NCBI GenBank assembly: GCA_022410635.1
Contig: JAJVDF010000125.1
Span: 1,941,498 to 2,005,497, forward strand
DNA length: 64,000 bases
From: Tretioscincus oriximinensis
Lineage: Eukaryota; Chordata; Lepidosauria; Squamata; Gymnophthalmidae
Reading direction: 5' to 3'
Positions 48,335 to 60,024 of the stretch are shown piece after piece (the first letter of the stretch is position 1; every line of letters begins with the position of its first letter). The notes beneath the pieces are model-generated. The model ran no database searches, had not been told where the DNA came from, and saw only the letters and a program-made list of their open reading frames with translations. Made by a program: the position numbers and the translations under genes.

Positions 48335-48880
48335 GTAATGAAATGACCTAATTGGAGCGAGTCTCCTTTAAATTTTCCAAGCCTAACATCTCTTAGGGGT
48401 GGGGCTTGGGATATAAAAGGGGGAGGTGCGAGGGGGAGAGGGTGGTTGTTGGTTGATTTGTTGAGAAAGAAGGAGTAGTAGTATTGATGGTTGCATTGTA
48501 TGTTGAATTCTCTTTGAGATTGTTTGAGCTTGTGGCCAAACAACTGAAATAAAAGTGGTTCTCTGCTGGAGGCTGAAAACAAAATACTTACCAAAGATGG
48601 AAGCACAGCAGCTGGGGGAGTGGGGATAGGAAGGGAAAGCTGAGGGACTTTGAATGTGGGCAAGCAAGAGGGAAGCTTAGCCAGAGACATTAAAGACTCA
48701 GGACCTTTTCCCTACCCAGGGTGGCTAAAGTGTATCTTTGGTTTCTTTATGTTTGAGTTGCCTGTTACTTTGTTATAATAAAGCTTTTGTTTTGATGGTT
48801 TAAAACAGATAAGACTTTATTATTTGGTTATACAAAGCAAAGGGGCTCATTCTGGCTTGATTTTCACTCCTTAATATTAA
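48335..48880 (+). promoter_or_regulatory. LTR-like block with TATA box and polyA signals
   Basis: GGGATATAAAAGGGGGAGG (about 48409-48427) reads as a TATA box in a GC-rich context. About 360 bases downstream ATAATAAAGC offers an AATAAA signal (near 48777), and GAAGTGGTGGCAGCC near 48895 could be the primer-binding region of a Ty3/gypsy-type element. This order suggests a retroviral-like LTR. I could not fix TG...CA borders or a target duplication, and no gag/pol sequence follows. A host promoter is the alternative. Confidence 0.35.
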
Positions 48881-48895
48881 TTTCTTCCTGAAGGA

Positions 48896-51005
48896 AGTGG
48901 TGGCAGCCTAACTGAGGGATAAACCCTATCTGATCATTTTATTTATCCCATCTTTCCTATCCTATCTACAAAGAAGCAGACTAATAAAATCCAAGTGCTT
49001 TGTTCAAAAGAAAAGACCATCTACCAATATTAATAAGGGGAGACTGTGTTACCAAAACTATATTGAAAAGATAAACATACAAGAGTACATACACAGTCTT
49101 AGNCCCCACTCGGTTTCGTTACAATATTTTCTCCCTACAAATAAGGCAATTATTCCTTCTCAGGTTCCAAATGCAGGTATGCCATCCAAGTGAGCAAAGT
49201 GCATATCACTAATTACCCCAGCTTAAATGTAAACAGGTAGCCACTATTTAAAAAAAAATCAGGAAGACAAGGAATTAATCTCTCTGATATGAAAGTGGAT
49301 TTTTCTAGATGAAGAACAGTGGTGTGTTTTAGCATCTGTATATTAGAATGGTTGAAGAAACGTTAAGCCACATTTTTACCACCTAGTAAACAAAAAAATC
49401 TCAAGAAGGCTAACAAGTTTCCCATTGGAGAAACCAAAGATAACAAAGAATCCATTATCTTGTTAAAAGTTACACTTTGAAGTTCTGAACTATAATTAAT
49501 CAATACTGTAATTAGATAGAAGTCTGGGTCTAGTGGAGAGGAGTAGGAATGAGCCAATAAAATTTGTCAATGACACCAATGTAGAATCTTTTGAATACCC
49601 TAAAANGATCAGGAAATTATGCAGGTCACATCTCTTAGACTCACAAAACTAAGTTATTGACAAATCCTAATGCATAGAAAGTGCTCTCCTCATTATTCCT
49701 GCTTGTAATCCTTATTAGTATTATTAGCGCTAATTGCATTTGTGGCAAATGTGAAGCAATATCCCTGATCCACATTAAAGCAGCCAAGCTTTTGATTGGT
49801 ATTTCACACAGTAGGTGCTTCACTGTGATAAATGAACCAGTCAACAACAAATCAACAACATACACCATAAAAAGGCTTTTATTAACTGCAAGAAAGTGAA
49901 ACTTCCACATCCCTTTTCCTTAGCTCTGTACACAGTGCACTGGATTTTCACCTTGGGCAAACATATCAGATCATGAATGAGTTTTTATGGTCTCCAAATA
50001 CCTTTTAGTATCACTTGTCTTCCACTAAATCAAAACCTTTCCCCTAATTGGTAAACTTTATAGACAATGATGTGTTTCCAGTAGTTGCCTTTAGCCCTTG
50101 TTCATTTATCACAGTACAGAGAAAAGACAGACAATTCCCATCAAATGCCATCCTATTTTCTTGGTTGTTGTTGAATCTAGTTTTAGAGTTATTTACTCAG
50201 CACTTTAGAAGTAAATGCATGAGCTGGCCTGGAGGAAAAAGCTGAGGGTTTGCAGAGTCAGTTTTATCAAAGAGAATGAAAGAAGGTTGAAGATTATAGA
50301 AGGACAATCACTGTTTCCAACCAGAGAAAAGAGAATGCATCTCTCTTTAATTTCTTAAAGAAAGACATGTGAGTGGAGATCACATTATCTAATTCCATGC
50401 ACTTAGCACAGTAGATTTATCGCTATGTGGCTGTAACCACATAAAATCCAAACAAATCTAGATTTCAACTTAATACTCTCATGAATTCAGCAGAATCTCC
50501 ACAAGGGGTGTGTGTGTGTATACAGAAATAAACACAAAATTGCATCTTACACTTAAAACATCTTTCAAATATATAGGCTACTACCTTTGACTAAAATTCT
50601 CAGATCTAAAGCAAGCTTATTTTTTAAATTAAAATCTCTCGGCAGTTTCTTCATTGTACACCTTGAATACAGGATATGTTTTGTTGGGTCAAACTACAAT
50701 ACATCCAGCCCAACATACTTTCTCACCCAGCAACTAGCCCAGTTAGCTTTATGAAAAGCTGATATAAATTCATGGAGAACAGGCATTTCCACTATTACTG
50801 GAATTGATATCTAGATGTTGCCTCCAGGTTAAAGAAACAGGCAGGATATCGCTAAAACAAAAGACATAGGCACTATACGATACCTCCAAAATGAAAAAGA
50901 AATAGCAGTGCAACCACGAATATTAGACAAATATGTAAATCTCACAGTTAGACACACTGCCCTTTAGAAGATTCCAAGGTTGGATATATTATCTAGATGG
51001 CATTG
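48896..51005. other. Unique sequence, no feature recognised
   Basis: Nothing supported. A short GTGTGTGTGT run near 50510. Confidence 0.45.
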
Positions 51006-51092
51006 GCATCTGAAGAAGTAGACGTGTCTACAAAAGCTTATGCCACCCACTTTTCTCAAGTTAGTCTCAAAGTGCTACTAGCTCCTTTGCAT
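51006..51092 (+). mobile_element. Penelope/hammerhead-type repeat, ribozyme box mutated
   Basis: GCAT, CTGAAGA (51010-51016), helix II GTAGAC-GT-GTCTAC (51018-51031, six perfect pairs), then AAAA where GAAA is expected (51032-51035), then GCTT and ATGC. The remainder has AAGTTAGTCTCAAAGTGCTA. The best-preserved helix II in the window, but the core G is lost. Confidence 0.6.
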
Positions 51093-51401
51093 TGGAATGT
51101 TTGATTGACTGATTTGAAATACAGTGTGTGTTCTGAATACTGCTTTTCACACTATCCCTGATTCCTATCTTAACAACAGAATATCACTAAAAGCCATTTG
51201 TAAAGAAGAGAAGATAGGTAAAGAAGACTTTGTCTTCTGCTTGAGAATGCCCAGAAGTAATAAAAGGNTCATTGGGCTGAACAAAATGGGCTGTAACCCG
51301 ATCCAAAAGGGCAAGGCTGCAAATGGGAAGGGAACAGGTAACAAATGGGGCAAGGGTTCCTGAGCCCAAGTACACAGAGGACACAGCAGGCACTGGGAGG
51401 A

Positions 51402-51542
51402 TAAGAATATAAGAAAAGCCATACTGGATTGGGCCAGAGCCCATCTAGTCCAGCATTCTGTCTCACACAGAGGCCCACCAGATGCACCTGGGCAGTCTGA
51501 ACAGAGGAAAGCAAAATATGCACCTGTTCATGACTCCTTGCA
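51402..51542 (-). mobile_element. CR1-type LINE 3' end
   Basis: TAAGAATATAAGAAAAGCC at the left edge, then the complement of the CR1 3' UTR with CCCATCTAGTCCAGCATTCT. Only about 140 bases. Confidence 0.85.
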
Positions 51543-51589
51543 CCAACATCCATTCCCTTCCAAAATTCCTGCCCAAGAAATCGGTGAAG

Positions 51590-52009
51590 CATGTAATAAT
51601 TTTTTTAAGTATGCGAGAATTTTTAAACTGAGAATTTTTGGAGTACTTCAGAATTTTTTAATTTACTTACAGAGGGGAAGGTTCCTTCAGAAGCTGGCCC
51701 CAGTTGCCAGAACCCCCTAGTGGTAGTGCACCATTTTTTNAAAAAAAATTAAAAATTTCTTTTTGAAGTGTGCAAGAATGTTTTGAAGTGTGTGAGAATT
51801 TTTATTTTACTGAGGAGAGGGTGCCTTCAGGAGCTGGTCTCAGATGCCAGAGGCCCCTAGTGGTGCTGCAGTGGATTTTTTTCAAAAAAANTTAAAAAAA
51901 NTTTTTTTTCCTCGGCAAGAACCAGGGAAATGGCGCCCCCCAGGGAGGGAGGGATAGACACCCCAAAGCCTGGTTTTCCCCCNAAAAAGGGGGGCATATG
52001 GTCAGCCTA
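51590..52009. mobile_element. MITE copy 4, right end, with internal duplication
   Basis: The right arm has CCTCGGCAAGAACCAGG, ACACCCCAAAGCCTGG and the end GGCATATGGTCAGCCTA, matching the other TAGGCTGACC-ended MITEs. The left end is not found. Inside, a segment with CCTTCAG.AGCTGG and CCCCTAGTGGT occurs twice (about 51650-51740 and 51795-51885). Confidence 0.55.
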
Positions 52010-52095
52010 GGCAGCTTTCTGATTTATGTATTAACAGCATTTGTGTTATAGTGTTATTGATCTAAATTTATGTTACTGGAAAATAAATAAAAAAG

Positions 52096-52392
52096 GGACA
52101 GCTTGAACTTTTGTAGACTAGCTTCTAAATAAGACGAATTGTCTACAAAAGTTCATGCTGCCTACATTTTTTGTTGGAACATTAGAGAAGCCCTGATAAA
52201 TCTGGCTAGAGCCCATCTAGTCCAGCATTTTGTCTCACACAGTGGCCCACAAATTGCACCTGAGCAGTCTGAAACCCAAGAAGGCAAAAACATCACCTTT
52301 TCTTGAAGCCCTACAAATGGTATTTCAGAAATACTGCCTGTTGCTCCATCTCAGATGGTAGTATCAAGTTGTTAGTCTCTAAAGGGCTCTGA
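52096..52392. mobile_element. Inverted Penelope/hammerhead-type repeat split by a CR1 insertion
   Basis: CAGCTTGAACTTTTGTAGAC (52099-52118) and GTCTACAAAAGTTCATGCTG (52141-52160) are complementary at 19 of 20 positions. The plus-strand remainder breaks at TTTTTTGTTG (about 52176) and resumes with GTTAGTCTCTAAAGGG at 52370, with a CR1 tail between. Confidence 0.6.
52177..52366 (-). mobile_element. CR1-type LINE 3' end, nested
   Basis: The complement of the CR1 3' UTR: GCCCATCTAGTCCAGCATTT, TTGCACCTGAGCAGTCTGAA, then AAATGGTATTTCAGAAATAC and CTGTTGCTCCATCTCAGATG. Inserted inside the surrounding repeat, with GTTG on both sides as a possible short target duplication. Confidence 0.78.
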
Positions 52393-53799
52393 AACTCCCA
52401 TATTTTATTGTCATTCAGTTAAAACTGGGAAAATACTATAGATGGCAGATTTCACTAGGATTTTCTGGGGACATCCTGGAATCCAACAGGAGCAACAGCT
52501 GTGCATGTCTAACCAGGTGTGATCCTGAGGTCCTACGAGCTGGCATCTTTTCACACTGTTTGTCTCCTTGCAACAGCAGGACAGGCAAAAGGGCTGCAGG
52601 CAGCGTAAAATGGAGGACACAGGAATTTCATCATGCAACCAAAAAAGATCCGCAATAGGAGATTATTCTTCTATTGCGTCATTTTTCCAGATGTATGGTG
52701 ACACCTAGCAAAACCTCTATTAATGCACATGGCTGTGCAGTAAAAGTTTTACAATAACCTAAATGTGTCACAAATAACAACAGACTATTTAAAATCCCAA
52801 CACAGATCAGACATCTTAAAGTAATCAGTCACTGAGATTAAGCATTGGATTCATTTTCATTTTAACCTACAGTGCAATCAGACAGAGTTTTGACTGGGAT
52901 AGTCAAGAACAATAGCTGTTTCACCCCTGCGTGCATCTTACCCCATCNAAAAGTCTGATAACGGAATGATACTTGAGTATAATACTTGAGTACTCCTGGA
53001 AATAATAACAAGGAGGGTGGCTCTTAATTTGGTCAAATTGAGTGAGATACTTTGGAGAAACGTATAGCCAATCACAGTCTGGAAACAATTTCTATAAACA
53101 ACTAATCATGGCTACTGAATGCTATGTATATGACTTACCAATCAGTGAGTAATATCCATCATCAAGGGAAGATATTGCTAGACTTGAAGATTAAGGGAAA
53201 AAATGAACAAATAAAATAGATTTTTATTGTTCTTTGGTTAACTTGCTTGATGTACTTGTGCATCTGTATGTAGGCCAATCAAAGATAAAGGGATGTGTGA
53301 AAAAGTACTGGCTTATCACACCCTATAACCTACTACTAAGAAGACACAAAAAACTTGAGATAATGGAGTCACAAGTGAATCAGTTTTCAAGTTATAAGGT
53401 CGAGTTTAAAAGTCTAGTAAAACTGTTGTAGGAATAAGGTTTTAATTTTCAAATGTTAGTTGGTATTCATGGTTTAAAAAGCCACAGAAACAAACAGGAG
53501 GATCAACGCTAAAGCTGTGGACTTAATACAATAAGCAATGAGGTAAGAAGGTTAATTGCACTGCTGTAAGACTACAGAAAACAAATGCTAACAGCATAAC
53601 ATGGAGCATTCCAGGAATCTGGATTATGGCAGAGATTATTCAAAATGTCAATGTCTGATTATTGTTCTTTTATCAGATATATATTACTGTTGGTGCAGAC
53701 CTGACCGTACTTAATATACATCACNATATGGTACTATACTTCTATTGTAAATGGTTAGTTTTATTCCATCAGACATCAACTGCCCTACAATGAACAACT
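52393..53799. other. Unique sequence, no feature recognised
   Basis: Nothing supported. Confidence 0.45.
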
Positions 53800-54150
53800 T
53801 TTTTCACCTAGACAGAAGGTGTTTGCAAACAATTAAGCTTGATAATTTTGGATTAGCTTTAATTAAATCACTGTCTTTGCTTAATGTTCTTTCTGATTCT
53901 TAATAAAAGAGATTTAGATAATCTTGAGATGCAGCAGTTAATCTATCCTTCTGATTGCCTTCTTATAGCACCCTAATTAAATGTGGCTGTTGACACTTTT
54001 TCACCTACTTGTACAGCTGGTTAATCGGTATTTAGATCACTAACAAGCCCTTGTGCCTATGTTCTGCTTTATATTGCTTAAAATAGAAACAATCATAAAG
54101 GAAACCTGTGGCAATTTAGTTGCATATCAAATATTTAAATTGAAACTACC
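53800..54150. promoter_or_regulatory. Candidate conserved non-coding element (enhancer-like)
   Basis: Dense developmental-type motifs: the perfect palindrome TGTTTGCAAACA (53820-53831, forkhead-like), TAATTA at 53860-53865 and 53974-53979 (homeodomain-like) and CAGCTG (54014-54019, E-box). No repeat content. Motif density alone does not prove function. Confidence 0.3.
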
Positions 54151-54373
54151 CTGAAAGTTGTGTTTTATTTTTCAGCGTTCCTTAGCAGAAATCATTGTTC
54201 TAATTTTGTGTTTAGATAAAGTTGTCATAAATTAAATAAATAGTTCCATTTCCATACTGACGGCTATGCTGAATTTTATGGCATATTCATAAACTACCAA
54301 AAATATATACTGCTTAAAACAATTAAGGGAACACTTTAACATAGCATGTTATGTTAAAGTGTTCTCTTAATTG

Positions 54374-55017
54374 TTTTTTTAAAACAACAAATTTTATTGA
54401 ATTAATACAATACATACATGAAACAAACACCAAACTTGTAAATAAACTATACATAACATAAAATGGGAAGTATTTTGTAATGATGCAATAATAACAAGGT
54501 CCAAAGGAAAAATTACAAATTCTTCTAATACAGACATTATAAGATCTTATTCTAGGCATNTTGGTAGGTATGAGAGCCAATATGTGAGATTTTTATTACA
54601 GAGTGAAGCACTGAAGAGAGCATTTGGTTGAAGAGATCTATCAGTTCATGCTAGTTGAAAGAAGGGTCCCAACTTGGTTAAGAAATCTGTAAAGTGTTTT
54701 TCTTTGGAACCCAACATTCTATTGGTTTGAATATAAATAGATTTGTTAAGAATCAGTGACCAAATTTTATCCATCCAATGACTCTTGTTAAAAATTCTGC
54801 GGTCTTCCAGGATTGGGCCCTGAGACTTTTGGCTGTTGTTAGTAATGATTTAATAAGAGGATGGTGTAGAAGCGTGGAGTGTTCAAATTTAAACAGAAAG
54901 AGAAATACCAATCCTGCGGAAAGGGAGAAATTTGTCTTGAGAATTGATGTTAAGGTGTCCTGTACCATCTTTCAGAATTTTTAAATTTTGGGACAACTCC
55001 ACCACATATGCATATAT
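54374..55017 (-). mobile_element. L1-type LINE 3' end, nested in the MITE
   Basis: On the minus strand: the ORF2 C-terminal tail, a 3' UTR of about 370 bases and an A-tail (TTTTTTT at 54374-54380 on the plus strand). It is flanked by GTTCTCTTAATTG (54361-54373) and GTTTTCCCTTAATTG (55018-55032), a diverged target duplication of 13-15 bases, as expected for target-primed L1 integration. Severely 5' truncated. Confidence 0.75.
54753..55014 (-). pseudogene. L1 ORF2 C-terminal remnant
   Basis: The minus strand reads HMWWSCPKI, two stop codons in the next few codons, then MVQDTLTSILKTNFSLSAGL and, further on, LLTTAKSLRAQSWK. The MWWSCP motif and the following (L)LTAAK..IAQ.WK-like block are typical of the C-terminal region of L1-group ORF2, after the reverse transcriptase. 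No catalytic domain is present. Confidence 0.72.
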
Positions 55018-55044
55018 GTTTTCCCTTAATTGATTTGAACAGTA

Positions 55045-58000
55045 TACTATGGTAGAGGTTTTCCTTGGCCATGGTTTTGCAGGGGTCCTTAAGGCTGATG
55101 ACTCTTGGCTTCTACTCAGAACTTCATGGGTAATGCCATGATAAAATTACAGGCCAAATACAATTAACAGAATGAAGGCAAAGGTTAGCAGCAATAGTCA
55201 CATTTATTACTAATTATATGAATATTCAGCAATAATCATTGATATAATGGCTCCTGGCACTAGTAAGGTTAGAAACATGTGAAGTATTTTGAAGAAGTAG
55301 CATCTTTTGCTACACTCAACCTCAGGTGATGGAACTAAATCCTTTCATGCTATGTGTTCCAACTGTATCATTTGTCAAACTGCGTCTGAACTTTATTTGT
55401 TCTTGAATTAGTCACAGTATGGAACAAAATATTGAAAACTTTGCCTGTTGTATTTTTAAATATGATACTTATGGTCATTTGGTATTTGATATTCCCAAAC
55501 AGCAGACTGACAAAATAGAAAGTCTAATGTTCAAAAAGTGATAAACTACAGTAAGCCAAAAATTACAGATTATTAGGCAACATCCAACGTATTGTGCTTA
55601 TCCCTTCCTCCAAATTCAGCAAGGAAAGTCCTTCTCTTTCTCATATATTAGATCACAAATCCCATGAGACTTTGGGAACCTACAGCTTCCCAAAAGTTCT
55701 GTTTTTCTTCTTTCATTAGCTGCTGCCTCCCCCTCCCCCCTCTACCAAGCAGGTGAAGAAAATATCTGATTAAAATGCTGTTTGAGGCAGCTAGGTTTTT
55801 TTAATTGAATTCAGCAGGAAAAAGATTTTGCATGCCCTACCTTGCTGATGGCAGGACTATAGATTTCAGAAGACATCACAGTTCTGTCTATACAACTCTG
55901 TCCTGACATGAAGACCTCATGTAGCACCTCATGCTACAAAATCAGTATAAATGTACTAGGAAGAAAAAATGTAATGTTGGACTTTCCTAATGCTAGTCTT
56001 CTGCAATTCGGTAAGGGTGAATAGCATAACATAATATAGCATGGCATAGCATAGCATAATAACTTTGTCTGGAAGCACCCTTAATTAAGTTGCAAAATTC
56101 TATCCAGTTTTTATGTGGCAACCCTAGAAAAGGGTCATAATGCAAAGTAGAAGTTATGTTTAGAACAATGCATCAGGCAATAAATACCGCATCTACTTCT
56201 TCAAAACTTTTTTTTCTAAACCCCATTGCTCATAAGGGGTGAAGAGAAGGGATCAAAGTGATAGGCTTCCATTTAGCTCTCTCCTGCTCAGCAGGCATCT
56301 ATGCTACTGAAGGACTCATAGCACAGTCTAGGCTTCCTTAGATATTGCATTTAATATGTACAAGGGGAATGTTTTTAAAAAGAGATGTGGGCTGAAGCAG
56401 AGAATGTTTATTTTTAGTATGCTTGGTAAGTTCATTTCACAGTGGCAGGTATCAGCAAGAGGTGAAAATAATGTATGAGATGCATGACAAATAATTATTT
56501 GTGGGATGTAGCTGACTGTATTAAATTTTGTAGGGGAAGTGTGTTAGCTTTGGAGTCCAGGAGGTATCTTCTTCTCTGCAGAGTGCCAGGAACTCTTCCA
56601 GAATGTGGATAATAAATGATCCTTCTTTCCCTAGTCCACATTCACATGCTGAGAATTCACAACCTACTGCCAACAATAATAGGAAAGTTTGCATTTGAGA
56701 GTCTCTGGAGAACTTCGGGAGGATTTTTTTAATGTCAGGAAGTTTGTTGAGGTCCAGTCTGTACAAGATATGTGCAGCTGATATTCATCACTCCAAGCTT
56801 TTCTAAGTGCATTTTTCATCAACTGATTTTCTAAAGGGACAATGAAGTCAACAATCATGAGAAGCATTTTGCAAGATCTCCTTCTCTTTCTTTTTCAAAG
56901 GATACCCCCTCCATTTGTTCTTTTGACAAACTTGCCATTCAACACATTAGTTTTCCCATTACTGCCATAGTTTTTTCTCCAGAAACCACACTTATAAACT
57001 TAAATTATGCCTGGAAATGGTATGAAACCTTATATCTCAAGACATGACAACAGATCAGTTAGGTAGCATTTACAATGAAATTGCTCAAGATATGGATGTT
57101 CAAGGTAAACCATAAACAAGAAAATGTGACATTACCATAGTTACAAGCACACAGATTATCAAGTTCAGCTTTGTTTTCAAGACTGAAATTGTAACTGCGA
57201 TCATTCTGTATGGCTTTTCTTGATACAGTAAATACTTCTATTTTTCTCATAATGCAAGGGCAGGAAAGAGAAGGCAGACGCATAGACACGTGGAACCACA
57301 AGTCAAGGAACCACAAATCATCTGAGGAGTTCTGAAAAACAGAAAATAAAAATCAATAATAAATGCACATTCAAGAAATGTTTTCCACAGAAAAATGAAA
57401 GCTACCATGTATATAAAATGGACCAGTGCTTATTTTGGAAAAAAGTCAGACCACATGAATTTATGGATTTTGTTAGACATAGGCTCCTTGCACACAATGA
57501 GGTAAAATGCTAAAAGGGGTGAAAACCTGGCATAACACAATTGCCCATCCATGCATACTTGCCTACAAAATTTGTGTGGAGTCGGCAAGAGGAACATGCA
57601 CAAATGACCCAGAAGTTGATGCTACGCTTGTCAGCCAGTTGAGATCTCTGTTATAGCTGCCTAGCATCTTTCTGCAGTATCTCAAGTTCCACATGTTGGT
57701 GGCACACACTAGGGCTGCAGCCAGCTGCTCATAGAAGATGCAGCGTTTTTGTAATGTCAGAGAACATCATCACTCTGTATGTTTTGTGACAACTGAGCTT
57801 TTTCTGGATGGGTCCCAAGAGGATAATGAAAGCTCTGTTGTCCCATGGAATGGAGGTATCATGAAGATCCTGGTAGGAATAACTTGTGTGCCTTATACAA
57901 AGTACTTTTCATTCTTGTTTGATCAGTAACAAAGAGGCCCAAAGACGNCTTGGTGCGTCATCTGCAAGTGCCTCAAAATATTTTAGTACCTCAAAATAAT

Positions 58001-59689
58001 GGAAGTGAGCATCACAAAAATGCTACAGAAATACACTGCTCACTCAACTATCCAAACATTTAAGAATTCACAGGCAGGATAGCCTAGCAATCTAGGGTGT
58101 CTAGCCATCTTTGGCACGAACACTAAACCTCATCTGTGGTAACCCTAACCTGGATACATATGCACTAAAATCTAGAATTATATTCCTCTAATTGTGTATG
58201 CCTTTGCCATGGTCACTGCGTGCTGTTCATTTCACTAATGGGGATTTTTGTGATGAACCCATTTGCAAAATAAAGTCTTTGCCTGAATAATAATACTAAC
58301 TACTTCCTGACTCTGATTATACTTGCTTCCATGATTGTCTCAAATTTGCTTCTATTACTGATGTGAATGGCTACAGCTATCTCTTTTCTCAAATTAAAAA
58401 ATAATAATAACAAGGCTCCATTAAAATTACAGTGGCATCCATTTGCTGCAATGTAATATGAATGGGAACTGCAATAGGAGCAATCATATTCATAACCACC
58501 TATACAAGATTATTTGAATACGAGGTAGCCTGCTGTTAAGCACAGCAAGCAGAACCACAGCTGCAGTGCTGGTGGATTGCCTATGATAGGCAATATATTC
58601 CTTACTTGCAAAATGAGGCAATAAGAGAGCAAGGCATAACTGACAACAATTCTTTACTAGAGCATATGAAAGAAGAGATAGGATAGGGATCATTTCATTT
58701 TTGTTGCTTTAAAGCATTCTTACATGACATTTGCTGTCCTTGATATATCCCATCCCTTCTATTAGTGATGAATTACACTATACCCTGCTAGCTCTCCTTG
58801 ACTGGTTTCAGCAGATATTTTATTCAAAAACATTTTCTCATTACCTATTCCGCCCCCTTTCCATTGTCAATTTGCTTTCATTATGCTTACATCAAGGAAG
58901 CTTATGTTCGAAGGGGTCTTATTTCTCATTCTTCTGCTCTCTTTTGAGAATTCTAATGTTCGAGACTGAAAGATTCCACCGTTATGAAGAACGGGAAGTG
59001 GCTAAAAGGGATGCTAACTTCTTACACATGCCTTACAATGTTGTTTGTGTGCTTCTAGGACTCTTTCTACACAGCCTTATTAATCCGGATTAAGGAGCTC
59101 AGGAGTCCATATTGTCTGCCTGTGACTGTTACTTTGTTTTTTCTTCTCTGTCTCCCTACACCCATAGCAGTAAAAAGAAGATATAAAACTGACACATTAA
59201 AAATAATGGCACCTGAAAGTTGGAAAAAAGAAGACCATTAAAAAGGCCCGTTAAAAGTGGAGAATCTTAAATAATTTCTGAATGTGTACTGTTTTGAAGC
59301 TTGATACAACCCAAAGGGAAAACTATTCCATAGTTTGTGGTTACCACTGAGAATACCTTGACTTTGGTTCCTGTAGTAACTCTGTTTTAGCCAAAAAGCC
59401 CCTTTTTTGGCTGCAGAAATATTTTCTAGTATATGTTTTAAAAAAGCAGTCTTTCTGTCTTTCATTCCTGTCTAACCAGTTTTTGATGATCAGTAACCTG
59501 GCTAATCTTTGCTCTGGTCACTTTGTATCCATGGTGATTAATCCCCTGCTCCTGAGCCCCAGGACATGCCAAGATGAAGACGACCATATGGAACACCACA
59601 TGGCATAGACCTTCTTCTCCAACAGAGACAGGAAGGCATCAGAGACCAAAGCAGCATGGGAGATTTCTGATCACCTGACCTGCTTGAAC
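55045..59689. other. Unique sequence, no feature recognised
   Basis: A short run of ATAGC/ATAAC units lies at about 56027-56060. No other repeat, RNA or supported coding frame in this long stretch. The frames at 56521-56867 (minus) and 58731-59093 (plus) have no recognised domain. Confidence 0.45.
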
Positions 59690-59840
59690 ACATTCTCCTC
59701 CAATCACTATCTTCGCTTGCAACCTGATGTAACCCTTTTCCACGCCTCCTCTGGCTGGAGCTTAAATACCAGCTGCAGAAATTAAACTCTGTCTTTTGTT
59801 CCTGCTTATCATCTGGTGTCACAATCTCTGAGTGAAAAGC
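59690..59840 (+). promoter_or_regulatory. Possible LTR-like segment
   Basis: CTGGAGCTTAAATACCAGC resembles a TATA region, followed within 40 bases by AATTAAACTCTGTCTTTTGT, a weak polyA-type signal. This compact layout is seen in some retroviral LTRs, but no borders or primer-binding site are found. Weakly supported. Confidence 0.2.
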
Positions 59841-59961
59841 TTGGATACTTTCTATCTGCCAGGCCTAAGCACATGGCTTAAGCTAGGCCCCGAGGAATTC
59901 CTTGCTGGGAGAGCACCTGGATATCTATTGTAACTCAAAGCCAGTATGGATTAGCTGTATA

Positions 59962-60024
59962 CAGGGCTCTTTTTGTGACGGAACGTGCTGGAACGCAGTT
60001 CCGGCACCTTTTATTTAGGCAGCG
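59962..60024 (+). mobile_element. hAT-type MITE, left end, running into the gap
   Basis: CAGGGCTCTTTTTGTGACGG then AACGTGCTGGAACGCAGTTC and CCTTTTATTTAGGC match the left 60 bases of the element at 44764. The right end is lost in the N gap, so the target duplication cannot be checked (left candidate GCTGTATA). Confidence 0.75.

Larger units (their letters stand above)
54308..55044. mobile_element. Palindromic Tc1/mariner-like MITE, split by an L1 insertion
   Basis: The left part (54308-54373) reads TACTGCTTAAAACAATTAAG with GGGAACACTTTAAC, a short centre, then its complement. The right terminus, CCCTTAATTG then ATTTGAACAGTA, appears only at 55023-55044, after an L1 fragment. Without the L1 the element is a near-perfect palindrome of about 80 bases with TA at both ends. 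The superfamily is inferred from the TA termini. Confidence 0.72.
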
